Part shown: piece after piece, positions 9,034-18,881 of the stretch
Numbering within the stretch: the stretch's first letter is position 1
Layout of the letters: each line of letters begins with the position of its first letter
Assembly: GCF_001633105.1 (NCBI RefSeq)
Contig: NZ_LUKZ01000035.1
Coordinates: 8,959-72,958, forward strand
Reading direction: 5' to 3'
Length of the DNA: 64,000 bases
DNA from: Acidovorax sp. GW101-3H11
Lineage (GTDB): Bacteria; Pseudomonadota; Gammaproteobacteria; Burkholderiales; Burkholderiaceae_C
Position numbers and translations under genes: made by a program
Notes under the pieces: generated by a model
The model's database searches: none
What the model was told of the DNA's origin: nothing
What the model saw: the letters and a program-made list of their open reading frames with translations, nothing else

Positions 9034-9978
9034 ATGCAACCCACCCCCTCTTACCCCATCGGCACGCCCGGCCAACCCTGGGGCGACGCCGAACGCGACC
9101 AGTGGCGCGCGCGCCAGGTGCGCCAGCGCAGCCATGCCGACGACGTGCTGCGCGCCATCGACGCCCTGCGCAGCCAGTGGGATGTGCAGCCCTACGGCGA
9201 GGTGGCCTATGCCAACGCCCACCACGCGCCCGAACACTTCCCCCTGCACGCCCTGCGCAGCCGCCCCTGGCAGCCCGGCCTGCCCAGCGTGCTGGTGACC
9301 GGCGGCGTGCACGGTTACGAAACCAGCGGCGTGCACGGCGCGCTGCGCTTTGCACAACAGCATGCGGCCGAGTTTGCGGGCCGTGCCAACCTGCTGGTGG
9401 TGCCCTGCGTCAGCCCCTGGGCGTATGAGCGCATTCAGCGCTGGAACTTCGACGCCATCGACCCCAACCGCTCGTTCAAGGAAGGCTCGCCCGCACAGGA
9501 ATCCGCCGCCCTCATGCGCCTGGTGGCACAGCACCAGGCCCAGTACGGCCCATTCGACGCCCACATCGACCTGCACGAAACCACCGACACCGACGAATCC
9601 GAATACCGCCCCGCCGTGGCCGCGCGCGACGGCAAGGTGTTCGAGCCCGGCAGCATCCCCGACGGCTTCTACCTGGTGGACGACACCGAGAACCCGCAGC
9701 CCGCCTTCCAGCAAGCCATCATCGACGCCGTGGGCCGCGTCACGCACATCGCGCCTGCGGACGACAAGAACGAAATCATCGGCTCGCCCGTGGTGGCCCC
9801 CGGCGTGATCCGCTACCAGCTCAAGGCCTGGGGCCTGTGCGCCAGCGTGAGCGGCGCGCGCTACACCACCACCACCGAGGTCTACCCCGACAGCCCCCGC
9901 GCCACACCCGAGCAGTGCATCGCCGCGCAGGTGGCGGCGGTGTGCGCGGCGGTGGAGTTTGTGTGTGGGGCGCAGTGA
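9034..9978 (+). CDS. M14-family zinc peptidase / succinylglutamate desuccinylase-like
   Basis: This 314-residue protein resembles the M14 carboxypeptidase and aspartoacylase group. VTGGVHGYETSG supplies the HxxE zinc ligands, NPNRSF-like IDPNRSFKEG follows, and HIDLHETTDTDESEY supplies the third histidine and further conserved acids. No signal peptide is visible, so it is probably cytoplasmic. The substrate is not predictable. It is a single-gene unit divergent from the HtrA-like gene, followed by a REP-like hairpin that could end the transcript. Confidence 0.75.
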   Translation: MQPTPSYPIGTPGQPWGDAERDQWRARQVRQRSHADDVLRAIDALRSQWDVQPYGEVAYANAHHAPEHFPLHALRSRPWQPGLPSVLVTGGVHGYETSGVHGALRFAQQHAAEFAGRANLLVVPCVSPWAYERIQRWNFDAIDPNRSFKEGSPAQESAALMRLVAQHQAQYGPFDAHIDLHETTDTDESEYRPAVAARDGKVFEPGSIPDGFYLVDDTENPQPAFQQAIIDAVGRVTHIAPADDKNEIIGSPVVAPGVIRYQLKAWGLCASVSGARYTTTTEVYPDSPRATPEQCIAAQVAAVCAAVEFVCGAQ

Positions 9979-10068
9979 GGCAGCAAAGCAGTAAGGCAGT
10001 GAGACAGTCAGCCCGTGCTGCCGCCTTGTGAATGGATCCGCATCGGGTGCGTTGGAACCTGAAAACCC

Positions 10069-10128
10069 CGTTCGGGCTGAGCCCGTCGAAGCCTCGCGCG
10101 GCGCTTCGACAAACTCAGCATGAACGGT
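10069..10128. repeat. REP-like palindrome (TTCGAC...GTCGAA type)
   Basis: The left arm CCGTTCGGGCTGAGCCCGTC and the right arm around GACAAACTCAGCATGAACGG are imperfect inverse complements around GAAGC...GCGCTTC. This is a repetitive palindrome common in proteobacterial intergenic DNA (from memory of the TTCGACAGGCTCAG-type REP). It lies 90 bp after the M14-like gene and may act as a terminator or mRNA-stabilising hairpin. Confidence 0.7.
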
Positions 10129-10146
10129 TTCAGATCACCAAAAAAT

Positions 10147-10200
10147 ATGCATAAAAAATGCCGCTACCGCCTGATGGATAAGCACTGATAGCTATAAAAA
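10147..10200 (+). repeat. SIR dispersed repeat, copy 4
   Basis: This copy has GCCGCTACCGCCTGATGGATAAGC followed by GATAGCTATAAAAATTG. It is placed directly behind the REP-like palindrome in the 398-bp gene-free stretch between 9979 and 10376. Confidence 0.75.
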
Positions 10201-10248
10201 TTGAAGCAATAGAACGCTAGAGCCCAAGCCCACCCACCACCCGCATTG

Positions 10249-10362
10249 AGAGCGGCGAACAAAGCTCAGCGAAGCGGTTCTGGCTAGGCGCTGCGTCGCA
10301 GGCAGTACGCGTAGTACGACAAGACGCGGCAACGACGCCAGAAGAGTTTTGTTAGTCGCTCT
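10249..10362. repeat. 114-bp imperfect palindrome (MITE-like)
   Basis: The outer 19-base arms (10249-10267 and 10344-10362) pair with three mismatches. An inner pair TTCTGGC and GCCAGAA and a central GTAC-GCGTA-GTAC continue the symmetry. The palindrome ends 14 bp before the start codon of the next gene. It resembles a non-autonomous element or a long mRNA leader hairpin. Confidence 0.6.
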
Positions 10363-10376
10363 AAAAGGAACTGCCT

Positions 10377-11498
10377 ATGGACCTGCCCCAGATGCTGGAC
10401 ACCTTCGCCCGCATGCCCGCCGCCGAGCAGCAGGCCTGGTGGCGCATGGCCGCCGGGCTGCTGGCCGTGGTGGTGGCGCTGCTGTGGCTGGAGAGCCGCT
10501 ACTTCAAGCCCAGCCGCCGCGTGGGCAGCTGGCTGGCGGTGCGCCTGGTGTCGGTGCTGGCCGCGCTGCTGGCGGTGGCGGCCGTGCTGCTGCCCGCACG
10601 CGCCGTGGGCGGGCCCGCCGCGCTGGGTGTGTTTGTGCTGTCGCTCTACACCCTGGGCCCCGTGGTGTGGTTTGGCGGCCATGTGCTGGCCGGGCGCTGG
10701 GTGCGGCCCGCACTCTCGCGTGCCGAAAGCCTGGTGCTGGGCCTCACCGGCCTGGCCATTGCCGCCGTACCCGTCTACGCCAGCCTGCTTGCGCAAGGCG
10801 CCCTGCAAACCGCCGCACGCGACGTGGCCCAGCGCCGCGAGCTGCCCGCCAGCAACCCCCCGCTGGCCCACACCGTGCAGCCCGTGCAGCGCTACCAGCT
10901 GCCCGGCGTGGGGCTCATCTACACCCAGTCACTGCTGGGCACCTCCGACACCCGCCTGCTGCGCGTGGAGCAGCGCCACGGCGGCGGCCAATGGCCCACG
11001 CACCCCCACCCCGTGGCCCACCCCAGCTACTGCACCCACGGCGACGACGTGCACCTGATGTGGTCCGCCCAGGAACCCCCACCCTACCTGCGCCTGCACT
11101 GGGCCCAGAGCAACGGCGCACCCACCAAGGCCGAATTCACGCCCCAGTTGGCGTTCGACCCTGCCACCCCCGTGCCCGACTTCCCCCTCCCCCTGCGCCC
11201 CGACGGCGCCGACCCCGCTGCCCCCATCGCGCGCGAAAGGGCGTACCTGGTGCTGGTGAAAGAAGGGCAGGCGGCGCAGCCACAGCAAGCCCAGACGCAG
11301 CAACCGCCGCAGACCTACACCCAGATGCTGGGCAGCCCGCCCGAAGCAGGCGAGCTGCGCACGACCGATTGCGTGATGGCGGGCTTCCAGCTCAGCCCCA
11401 CCGTGGCCAAACAAGGCTGGCAGGTGCAGGCCATGGGGCTGGTGTTTCAGCTGTCCACGGGCGGGCAGCCGTTGCGGGCGTTGGTGGAGCGGAAATAG
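10377..11498 (+). CDS. membrane protein of unknown function
   Basis: The protein has 373 residues. The first 140 residues hold four hydrophobic segments (around 22-40, 51-71, 80-100 and 120-140). The remaining 230 residues form a soluble domain that begins RYQLPGVGLIYTQSLLGTSDTRLL and has a Gln/Pro-rich stretch near 310. I recognise no family. The ATG follows AAGGAACTGCCT, an acceptable ribosome site, and lies just after the long palindrome. No operon partner is apparent. A role at the membrane is all that can be said. Confidence 0.7.
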   Translation: MDLPQMLDTFARMPAAEQQAWWRMAAGLLAVVVALLWLESRYFKPSRRVGSWLAVRLVSVLAALLAVAAVLLPARAVGGPAALGVFVLSLYTLGPVVWFGGHVLAGRWVRPALSRAESLVLGLTGLAIAAVPVYASLLAQGALQTAARDVAQRRELPASNPPLAHTVQPVQRYQLPGVGLIYTQSLLGTSDTRLLRVEQRHGGGQWPTHPHPVAHPSYCTHGDDVHLMWSAQEPPPYLRLHWAQSNGAPTKAEFTPQLAFDPATPVPDFPLPLRPDGADPAAPIARERAYLVLVKEGQAAQPQQAQTQQPPQTYTQMLGSPPEAGELRTTDCVMAGFQLSPTVAKQGWQVQAMGLVFQLSTGGQPLRALVERK

Positions 11499-11502
11499 AG
11501 GC

Positions 11503-11560
11503 GTAATGGGCCGTTTCCGCCCGATGGTATTGCCTTTGTTGCTATCAAATTGAAAGCATC
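11503..11560 (+). repeat. SIR dispersed repeat, copy 5
   Basis: This copy reads ATGGGCCGTTTCCGCCCGATGG, TATTGCC, then TTGCTATCAAATTGAAAGCATC. It starts four bases after the stop of the upstream membrane protein gene. Confidence 0.75.
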
Positions 11561-11590
11561 AAGGGTTTGGCGCGTAAGTGCAAGTGCCTT

Positions 11591-11890
11591 CTACGGATGG
11601 CTGCCCAAAGCGCCCAGCAACCGCGCACTCATCTCGGCCGCATCCAGCGTGGCGAACTGCATGTTGTGCTGCTCCGTCAGCGGCCCGTGGCCCGGCTCCA
11701 TGCGCCCGGCAGCGTCGTAGCCCATGGCCTTGAACTTCCACACCCCGCCAACCAGCTTGAGCGAGCCCACATGCGCGCCATCTGCGGTGTGGACGGACAC
11801 TGCTGCGGCGTTGATGGGGAGCAACTGCAAGGGGCCTGCCAGCGGGCCGGGTGGCACTTGGGCGAAGGTGGGGGTGAGCACAGGCGTCAC
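11591..11890 (-). CDS. short protein of unknown function, start uncertain
   Basis: The frame has coding character from about TPVLTPTFAQVPPGPLAGPL to the C-terminal FATLDAAEMSARLLGALGSHP, with a beta-rich middle (AAAVSVHTADGAHVGSLKLVGGVWKFK). I propose GTG at 11890, giving about 99 residues, because further upstream the frame runs into a SIR repeat (11914-11980). A second GTG lies at 11881. The protein might be the surviving C-terminal part of a longer gene interrupted by the repeat. It has no recognised family. Confidence 0.45.
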   Translation of the reverse strand: MTPVLTPTFAQVPPGPLAGPLQLLPINAAAVSVHTADGAHVGSLKLVGGVWKFKAMGYDAAGRMEPGHGPLTEQHNMQFATLDAAEMSARLLGALGSHP

Positions 11891-11913
11891 GGATGGGCTT
11901 TGGTGGTGCTGCA

Positions 11914-11980
11914 GTTTTTTGGATGCAATTGGCCTGTGGCGCTTGATGGATAAGCGCAAGCAGCTATCAATGTTGAATAT
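11914..11980 (+). repeat. SIR dispersed repeat, copy 6
   Basis: This copy has TTTTTTGGATGCAATTGGCC, then GATGGATAAGCGCAAGCAGCTATCAATGTTGAATATG. It separates the short protein at 11591-11890 from the toxin-antitoxin pair. Confidence 0.75.
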
Positions 11981-12006
11981 GCAGCGGTTGCGATGGAGCC
12001 TCACGC

Positions 12007-12300
12007 TCAACCAAGCCGATTCTTCCAATAGTCTGGCTTGCGGTGCTGGTGCGCTACAGCCAGCACCAGAATGCCCGTTCCATCCTGCGTGTAGACCACG
12101 CTGTAGGGAAACCGTCGCAACCGGCAGCGCCGAATCTCTGGCCTCAGTGGGTGCCACGCCTGGGGAAACTGCTCAACAAGCCGCAGTGTTTTGAGGACCT
12201 CGATCAAGAAAGCATCACCCAACCCCGGCGCTTGTTCTGCATACCAGGCAATGGCGTCGTCCAGCTCCGTTTGTGCTGGCTCCAGCAAGCGGATGCTCAT
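12007..12300 (-). CDS. ParE/RelE-superfamily toxin
   Basis: This 97-residue protein has the ParE/RelE fold signature: LLEPAQTELDDAIAWYAEQAPGLGDAFLIEVL, then LRRFPYSVVYTQDGTGILVLAVAHQHRKPDYW. The conserved C-terminal AVAHQHRKPDYW is typical of the ParE-like group, which acts on gyrase, although some relatives cut mRNA. The gene overlaps the antitoxin gene upstream by 4 bp (ATGA), the normal order for this pair type. It borders an accessory patch with other toxin and defence-type genes. Confidence 0.88.
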   Translation of the reverse strand: MSIRLLEPAQTELDDAIAWYAEQAPGLGDAFLIEVLKTLRLVEQFPQAWHPLRPEIRRCRLRRFPYSVVYTQDGTGILVLAVAHQHRKPDYWKNRLG

Positions 12301-12530
12301 GTGCGCGGGGCAGCCGTTTGGTACTTGGCGATCACATCAGACAAGGCCACTGCCTTGATTTCACCGCGCCGGTAGGCGGCAAGACGGTCGCTGGCTTCAT
12401 TGGCCCAGAGCGTATCTAGAGCGGCATCGGGCTGGTCCAGGCTGTCCAGGATGCGCTCCACTACTTCCATGCGCTCAGTTGGGGGTAGCTGGGCGGCTTG
12501 AGCGCTTAGGGCTTCTGCAGTGGCGGTCAT
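12297..12530 (-). CDS. antitoxin (addiction module protein)
   Basis: This is the antitoxin partner of the ParE-like toxin, about 77 residues. EALSAQAAQLPPTERMEVVERILDSL followed by a Trp-containing WANEASDRLAAYRRGEIKAV matches the short addiction-module antitoxin family (Unstab_antitox type). I chose ATG at 12530 (MTATAEAL); it is preceded by GGAGCC on the minus strand. A start 12 codons upstream is possible. Members neutralise the toxin by binding it and usually repress their own operon. Confidence 0.85.
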   Translation of the reverse strand: MTATAEALSAQAAQLPPTERMEVVERILDSLDQPDAALDTLWANEASDRLAAYRRGEIKAVALSDVIAKYQTAAPRT

Positions 12531-12651
12531 AGACGGGCTCCTTTTGCTTGGGATAAGGTATGACAACAGCGGAATTAGTAGTGAGATGTCGGCACTTCTT
12601 GTTGATAATTCATTTTTGAGTAATTTTCATAACTTGTAGTGGTTTTGAAAA

Positions 12652-14366
12652 TTATAGTGATGTAATTTTAAATCTATTCTCTATCATTTCCCAAAATTTC
12701 GTGCATAACTCATCGGTTCTTGCATTAATTTCTTGCTTTCCCCAGGATGTTGCGTTGTTGAGAATTTTGTCGCAAGGGAGGTGGCTGTTTTTGTATTGTT
12801 GCAATTTCAAGGTTGCATCCATATTGCCCAGTGCATTGTTGAACGCAGTTTTTAGAAACCAGAGATTTCCTATGGATGCAACAGTTGCTTCGTCGATTTT
12901 GATTGAGCTTTGAGGTTCAATGTGCTCAATGGACATTTCATGTGCATTTATTGCAACGGCGGGGAACATTTCGGAAAAAAGCCGCGTAACGACATATTGT
13001 ATTTCCTTCTTTTGAAGGGGGAATTTGTCGGAATAGCGTAATGCGTTGAATTTTTCCTGAAATATGCTTTGAGGAGGTATTTTTAATGAGAGCTTCTTTA
13101 CAAATTCGTCTATGGCCTTCTTGCGACGGGTGGTTTCTGTTGCGCTGGCAAGGGATTTTGCGTGAAAAGCGTACATTTGAGCCACTCCGCCAGAGGAGCG
13201 GGCATTCATTAAATTTGTATTGATGAATGTAAATGTTTCGATGGTCTGAAAAATATTGAGCAACTCGGATTTTGGAAGTGCCTTGGTATCATATTTGCGC
13301 AATGCAATCATCATGAGGGGTATCGGATGTTTTACCCGAAAACGGTTTATGGCTTCCAGTGCTATTTTTATATCAAGCTCGTCGTTGCGCCATTTTCTAA
13401 GACCCGGCTCATGTAGATCTCTATAAACCTCGGAGTAAGTTTGTAGATCATCAAGTAACTTTTTTGCTGAAACCTTGTTCTTGACATTTTCTTTAATTGC
13501 TTTAAAGATGTCTTTCTTTTGTGTGAAATTCCCGGTTGATATCCAGTAGTGATATAAAAATCCGTCCAAATCAATTCCGTCCGCAGAGATGGATTTTATG
13601 TTATCGGTCATGAATGACCATCTAACCTTTACATCATCATTGAGCGGATTTTTTTCTCTGAGCAATCTTGCTAAATGATTCTTCAGTAGATCGGTGGTCG
13701 CGAGATCTTTGCCCCGTGTGTTGAGTGTTTCAAATACTTGATATGCATCGTCTTCGTTGTCAAGTTCAACATATATTAGTTTTAGTGATAGAACGGCATC
13801 TCTGAGTTCGTCTAATTTATTTTTGATTTTTGATCGGCGTGTGGTTTCAGAAACTCCCGAGAGCGCCTGTATTTTATTTGTTTCTTCGTCGATGCAGTTG
13901 GTGAAGTATTGAAATGCTCCTTGTAAAAGACTTTCCTCTTCGCCTAATTTTATCTTTTGTTTTTGTGGCTGAAAACTCTGTATGCCTGTCTGAAGGTAAG
14001 GGTATGAAGTCTCTGTTTTAAGAACAAAAGTGGCTTCGTTGTTTTTATTGTTTCTTTCAATAAATAACTGGGTTCCAGTTGCTCTATCTTCGTATCCGAA
14101 TTTGCGATAACTATTTCGTATGGCAGAAAGAATGATCGTGATCGTTGTAAGTCTCTGTTGGCCGTCAACGATAGCCTTGGATTGACCTTTTGCGTATGTA
14201 ACAACAGATCCGATGAAATAGTCATCTTTTTTGGTTGAAAGAGCATCATTCCAAAAATCTTCCCAGTTTTCTTTTTCCCATGAATAAGGGCGTTGGAATC
14301 TTGGGATTTCAAAATAGTTGCTAGTTAGATGTGCTCAACTGGATGATCTTGGCATTGAATTTTCAT
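12652..14366 (-). pseudogene. DUF262/DUF1524 (GmrSD-like) gene with frameshifted start
   Basis: This is a long AT-rich gene unlike its GC-rich surroundings. The minus-strand frame shows the DUF262 motifs IPRFQRPYSWEKENWEDFW, then DYFIGSVV, IVDGQQRLTTITIILSAIR and VFETLNTRGKDLATTDLLKN, and ends with a DUF1524-type HNH part (MSIEHIEPQSS, SIGNLWFL). This architecture belongs to GmrSD-like type IV restriction and related defence proteins. The frame has no start codon: a TGA stands 5 codons before the first conserved residues. The natural N-terminus (ATG at 14366, MKIQCQDHPVEH) is in another frame, and one extra T near 14327 would join them. So the gene is either a recent pseudogene or affected by a sequencing error. 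Confidence 0.75.
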
Positions 14367-14515
14367 GTTTCTCTTTAGCTGTAGTTTTTCTCGCTAATCG
14401 CAGCTTCACTCCAAACCCGCCGCCAAGCCGAAAACCGAAGTCCTCGCTGGTAGTTGATCAAGTCCTCACCGCTCGTTGTAGCGTAGTTTTCGGGAGCAGG
14501 TGAATGTAGTGGCGC

Positions 14516-14707
14516 TTAAGCTGCCGGATTCTTGACCGCTGTGCCCGTCCAACTTTGCGTAGGCAGCTTCAAGCCATTGGCGATGAGTTGCTTCTTCGCC
14601 TGCTTGGAGGCTCTTTTGAGGGCGTCCTCCACCCGGTCTTGTATGGGAGCAGCGGGCTTGATGCGGGCGGCGCGTTCTACCGCCCGAGTTGTTGAAGATT
14701 CAGCCAT
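14516..14707 (-). CDS. small protein downstream of zeta-like kinase
   Basis: This 63-residue, Ala/Lys-rich, probably helical protein reads MAESSTTRAVERAARIKPAA and then VEDALKRASKQAKKQLIANGLKLP. It overlaps the end of the zeta-toxin-like gene by 31 bp and is read in the same direction, so it is probably co-transcribed. I recognise no family. It may be an accessory or neutralising partner of the kinase, which is an inference from position alone. Confidence 0.6.
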   Translation of the reverse strand: MAESSTTRAVERAARIKPAAPIQDRVEDALKRASKQAKKQLIANGLKLPTQSWTGTAVKNPAA

Positions 14708-15285
14708 TTGTCCGGGTCCTCTACATAAGTGCGGTGTGCAGTGCCGCGTGCGATGGATGTTAGCGCGCCGGTGGCGTTATTCAGAACGCGCCAGCGGTCT
14801 GCCAAGGGTAAATACAGGGCAAACAGGTTGTGCAGGCTGCGCTGAAAGCGGCGGGCAATATCGTCGGGCGGGATGTTGTGCCCGCCCAGTTTGACGCGCA
14901 GCGCAACGCGCTGTGTGGCCAGCTCTGCGCTGGGCAAGGCCACGTAATAGATATGCACCTGGTAGCCCTGTGCTTTGCAGCGGGCCAGAAACAGCGCAAA
15001 GGTGCGGCTGGAGAGCGTGGATTCAAACGCAAAGCTGACTTTGGCAGCAGCCAGGGCGCGCAAGCGCTGCAGCATGATGCGCCCGGCCTCAAACGCCACG
15101 GTTTCGGGGGCGTAGGCCGATAGGCCTGCGGCAATCTGGTCGGCGTTCACAAACTCCAGAATGCCCAGGGCGTCTTTGAGCAAATAAGGTGCTGCTGTGG
15201 ATTTGCCCGCGCCATTCGGCCCGGCAATCACCACCACAGTGGGTTGTTTGGGCTTAGGTTGTGGCCTTGTGGCGCGGGCGGGCAT
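14677..15285 (-). CDS. zeta-toxin-like ATP-binding protein
   Basis: This 202-residue P-loop protein of the zeta toxin / UNAG-kinase-like fold has Walker A GPNGAGKST near residue 22, then EFVNADQIAAGLS and the FAFESTLSSRTF motif. RVKLGGHNIPPDDIARRFQRSL is the lid region with conserved arginines. Zeta enzymes phosphorylate UDP-N-acetylglucosamine, but many chromosomal relatives have unknown substrates. The gene starts 2 bp after the glnS stop and is thus probably transcribed with it. No classical epsilon antitoxin is present; a 63-residue protein overlaps its 3' end. Confidence 0.82.
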   Translation of the reverse strand: MPARATRPQPKPKQPTVVVIAGPNGAGKSTAAPYLLKDALGILEFVNADQIAAGLSAYAPETVAFEAGRIMLQRLRALAAAKVSFAFESTLSSRTFALFLARCKAQGYQVHIYYVALPSAELATQRVALRVKLGGHNIPPDDIARRFQRSLHNLFALYLPLADRWRVLNNATGALTSIARGTAHRTYVEDPDKWLNLQQLGR

Positions 15286-15287
15286 GT

Positions 15288-17126
<1,839 letters not shown>

Positions 17127-17299
17127 CCAGCCATTTTAGGCGGCGGTTTCGTGACGCTTTGCGCATTAAAACCAGCGCGTGTACGTTCAGACACAACGTA
17201 AAGACGCTTTTATGCCATCCTTTTGCCTACTTGGTGCGTTGTGTACCGGTGAGGGCCCTTGCCACCTGGCGGTGGGCTTTCATTTAACAGGAGATTTCC

Positions 17300-17641
17300 A
17301 TGACGAAAACCCGTTCTCTTTATGCCATGGCCGCTTCGGCTGGCGTGGCCCTGGCTTTGCTGGCCGGTGCTGGCGCCGCCCAGGCCCGTGACGTCAATTG
17401 GTCGGTTGGCGTTGGCGTGCCCGGCGTGGTGATCGGTGCCAGCAATGGCTACTACGCCCCCGCCCCGGTGTACGTGGCGCCGCCCCCCCCGGTGTATTAC
17501 GCGCCGCCCCGGCCCGTGTATTACAACGCCCCGCCCGCTTATTACGCCCCCCCACCCGTGGTGTATTACGGTGATGGCTACCGGCACCATCGCCATCACC
17601 GCCACCATGGTCACGGCCATGGTCGCCACTGGGACCGTTGA
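17300..17641 (+). CDS. PXPV-repeat periplasmic protein with His-rich tail
   Basis: This is a 113-residue exported protein. A signal peptide (MTKTRSLYAMAASAGVALALLAGAGAAQA) is followed by a short folded-looking segment (WSVGVGVPGVVIGA). Then come repeated Tyr-Ala-Pro-Pro-Pro-Val-Tyr-Tyr units (the PXPV type) and a tail in which about half the residues are His. The tail could bind metal ions such as nickel or zinc; this is inference from composition. AGGAG lies 8 bases before the ATG. Two hairpins follow the gene. Such proteins are common in Burkholderiales and of unknown function. Confidence 0.85.
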   Translation: MTKTRSLYAMAASAGVALALLAGAGAAQARDVNWSVGVGVPGVVIGASNGYYAPAPVYVAPPPPVYYAPPRPVYYNAPPAYYAPPPVVYYGDGYRHHRHHRHHGHGHGRHWDR

Positions 17642-17698
17642 TCAGCCTGGCCCCTGCGGGCTGATTCTTCACCAACCTCTTGGGCGCGAGTCGCTCAC

Positions 17699-17753
17699 AG
17701 GCAGCGTTGCACAGGCTGCCTTTTACAGCGGTCCCTCGGGGCCGCTTTTTTAT
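17699..17753 (+). terminator. tandem terminator hairpins
   Basis: The first hairpin is AGGCAGC / GCTGCCT followed by TTTTA. The second is AGCGGTCC-CTC-GGGGCCGCT followed by T6. They lie between the PXPV gene and aroQ and should separate the two transcripts. Confidence 0.75.
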
Positions 17754-17839
17754 TGGGGCGGCCGCTGCGCTGGGGCGCCGCATAATCCCGCACTCTGGCC
17801 TGCCAGCGTGGCAGGCGCATTGCCCCGGAGACCTTGTCT

Positions 17840-18316
17840 GTGACTGCCCATAAAACCGTTTTTGTCCTGAATGGCCCCAACCTGAACCTGCTGGGCACGC
17901 GCGAGCCCGCCGTCTACGGGGCCCAAACACTGGCCGATGTGGAGAAGCTCTGCGCCGAAGCCTGCCAGCGCCATGGCTATGCGCTGCGTTTTCACCAAAG
18001 CAACCACGAGGGCGCGCTGGTGGACTGGATTCACGAGGCGGGCCGCCTGCACGCGGCGGGCGAGCTGGCCGGTGTGGTGATCAACGCCGGGGCCTACACC
18101 CACACCAGCATTGCGCTGCACGATGCCATCAAGGGCACGGGCATCACGCTGATCGAGCTGCACATCAGCAACGTGCATGCGCGCGAGGCCTACCGCCACC
18201 ATTCGTACATGGCCGCCGCCGCCAAGGCGGTGATGTGCGGCTTTGGCGTGCTGGGCTATGGCCTGGCGATTGACGGCCTGGCGCAACTGCTGGCCCAGCA
18301 GCAGCCTGCGGCCTGA
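17840..18316 (+). CDS. aroQ: type II 3-dehydroquinate dehydratase
   Basis: This 158-residue enzyme of the shikimate pathway dehydrates 3-dehydroquinate to 3-dehydroshikimate. The type II features are clear: [20 protein letters not shown] with the catalytic Tyr, [33 protein letters not shown] and [18 protein letters not shown] with the catalytic His. I chose GTG at 17840 because GGAG lies 9 bases upstream; a TTG two codons earlier is too close to that site. It is followed 30 bp later by arfB in the same direction. Confidence 0.95.
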   Translation: MTAHKTVFVLNGPNLNLLGTREPAVYGAQTLADVEKLCAEACQRHGYALRFHQSNHEGALVDWIHEAGRLHAAGELAGVVINAGAYTHTSIALHDAIKGTGITLIELHISNVHAREAYRHHSYMAAAAKAVMCGFGVLGYGLAIDGLAQLLAQQQPAA

Positions 18317-18346
18317 TGGCCGGGCGCGCGGGCTTCTTCTATTTGT

Positions 18347-18760
18347 ATGGCCCCGCTGCCCCTGCAGGTCTCTGAGGACGAGGTCGAAATCACCGCCATG
18401 CGCGCCCAGGGCGCGGGTGGGCAGAACGTCAACAAGGTGTCGAGCGCCGTCCACCTGCGGTTTGACGTGGCGGCCTCGTCGCTGCCCGAGGGCGTGAAAG
18501 AGCGCCTGCTGGCCCTGCGCGACACCCGCATCACGCAAGAGGGCGTGGTGGTCATCAAGGCCCAGCAGTACCGCAGCCAGGAGCAGAACCGCGCCGACGC
18601 ACTGGCGCGGCTCAACGCCCTGGTCAACACCGTGGCCGTGCCGCCCCGGGTGCGCCGCGCCACCAAGCCCACTTATGGATCGCAACAGCGCCGCCTGCAG
18701 GGCAAGACCCAGCGCAGCGAGACCAAGGCGCTGCGAGGGCGGGTGCGCGACGGCTCTTGA
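18347..18760 (+). CDS. arfB: alternative ribosome-rescue factor / peptidyl-tRNA hydrolase ArfB
   Basis: This 137-residue release-factor homologue has the catalytic GGQ in RAQGAGGQNVNKVSSAVHLRFD. Lacking a codon-recognition domain, such proteins free ribosomes stalled at the ends of broken messages. The basic C-terminal tail (RRATKPTYGSQQRRLQGKTQRSETKALRGRVR) is the part known to enter the empty mRNA channel. It probably shares a transcript with aroQ upstream. Confidence 0.93.
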   Translation: MAPLPLQVSEDEVEITAMRAQGAGGQNVNKVSSAVHLRFDVAASSLPEGVKERLLALRDTRITQEGVVVIKAQQYRSQEQNRADALARLNALVNTVAVPPRVRRATKPTYGSQQRRLQGKTQRSETKALRGRVRDGS

Positions 18761-18881
18761 TAGCGGGGGGGCATTGCCAGGGCTTGATTGGCATCACCCA
18801 TAGAACAATCTGTCTGCCCCGCAGGGCTTGGTGCGGGCGCCCGTCCGGCCTACAGTGAGGGCATTCACGGATGAAACTGCC

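Noticed and set aside
13950-14312. A 120-codon minus-strand frame in the AT-rich region
   Set aside because: It is the wrong frame; the DUF262 motifs are read continuously in the neighbouring frame.
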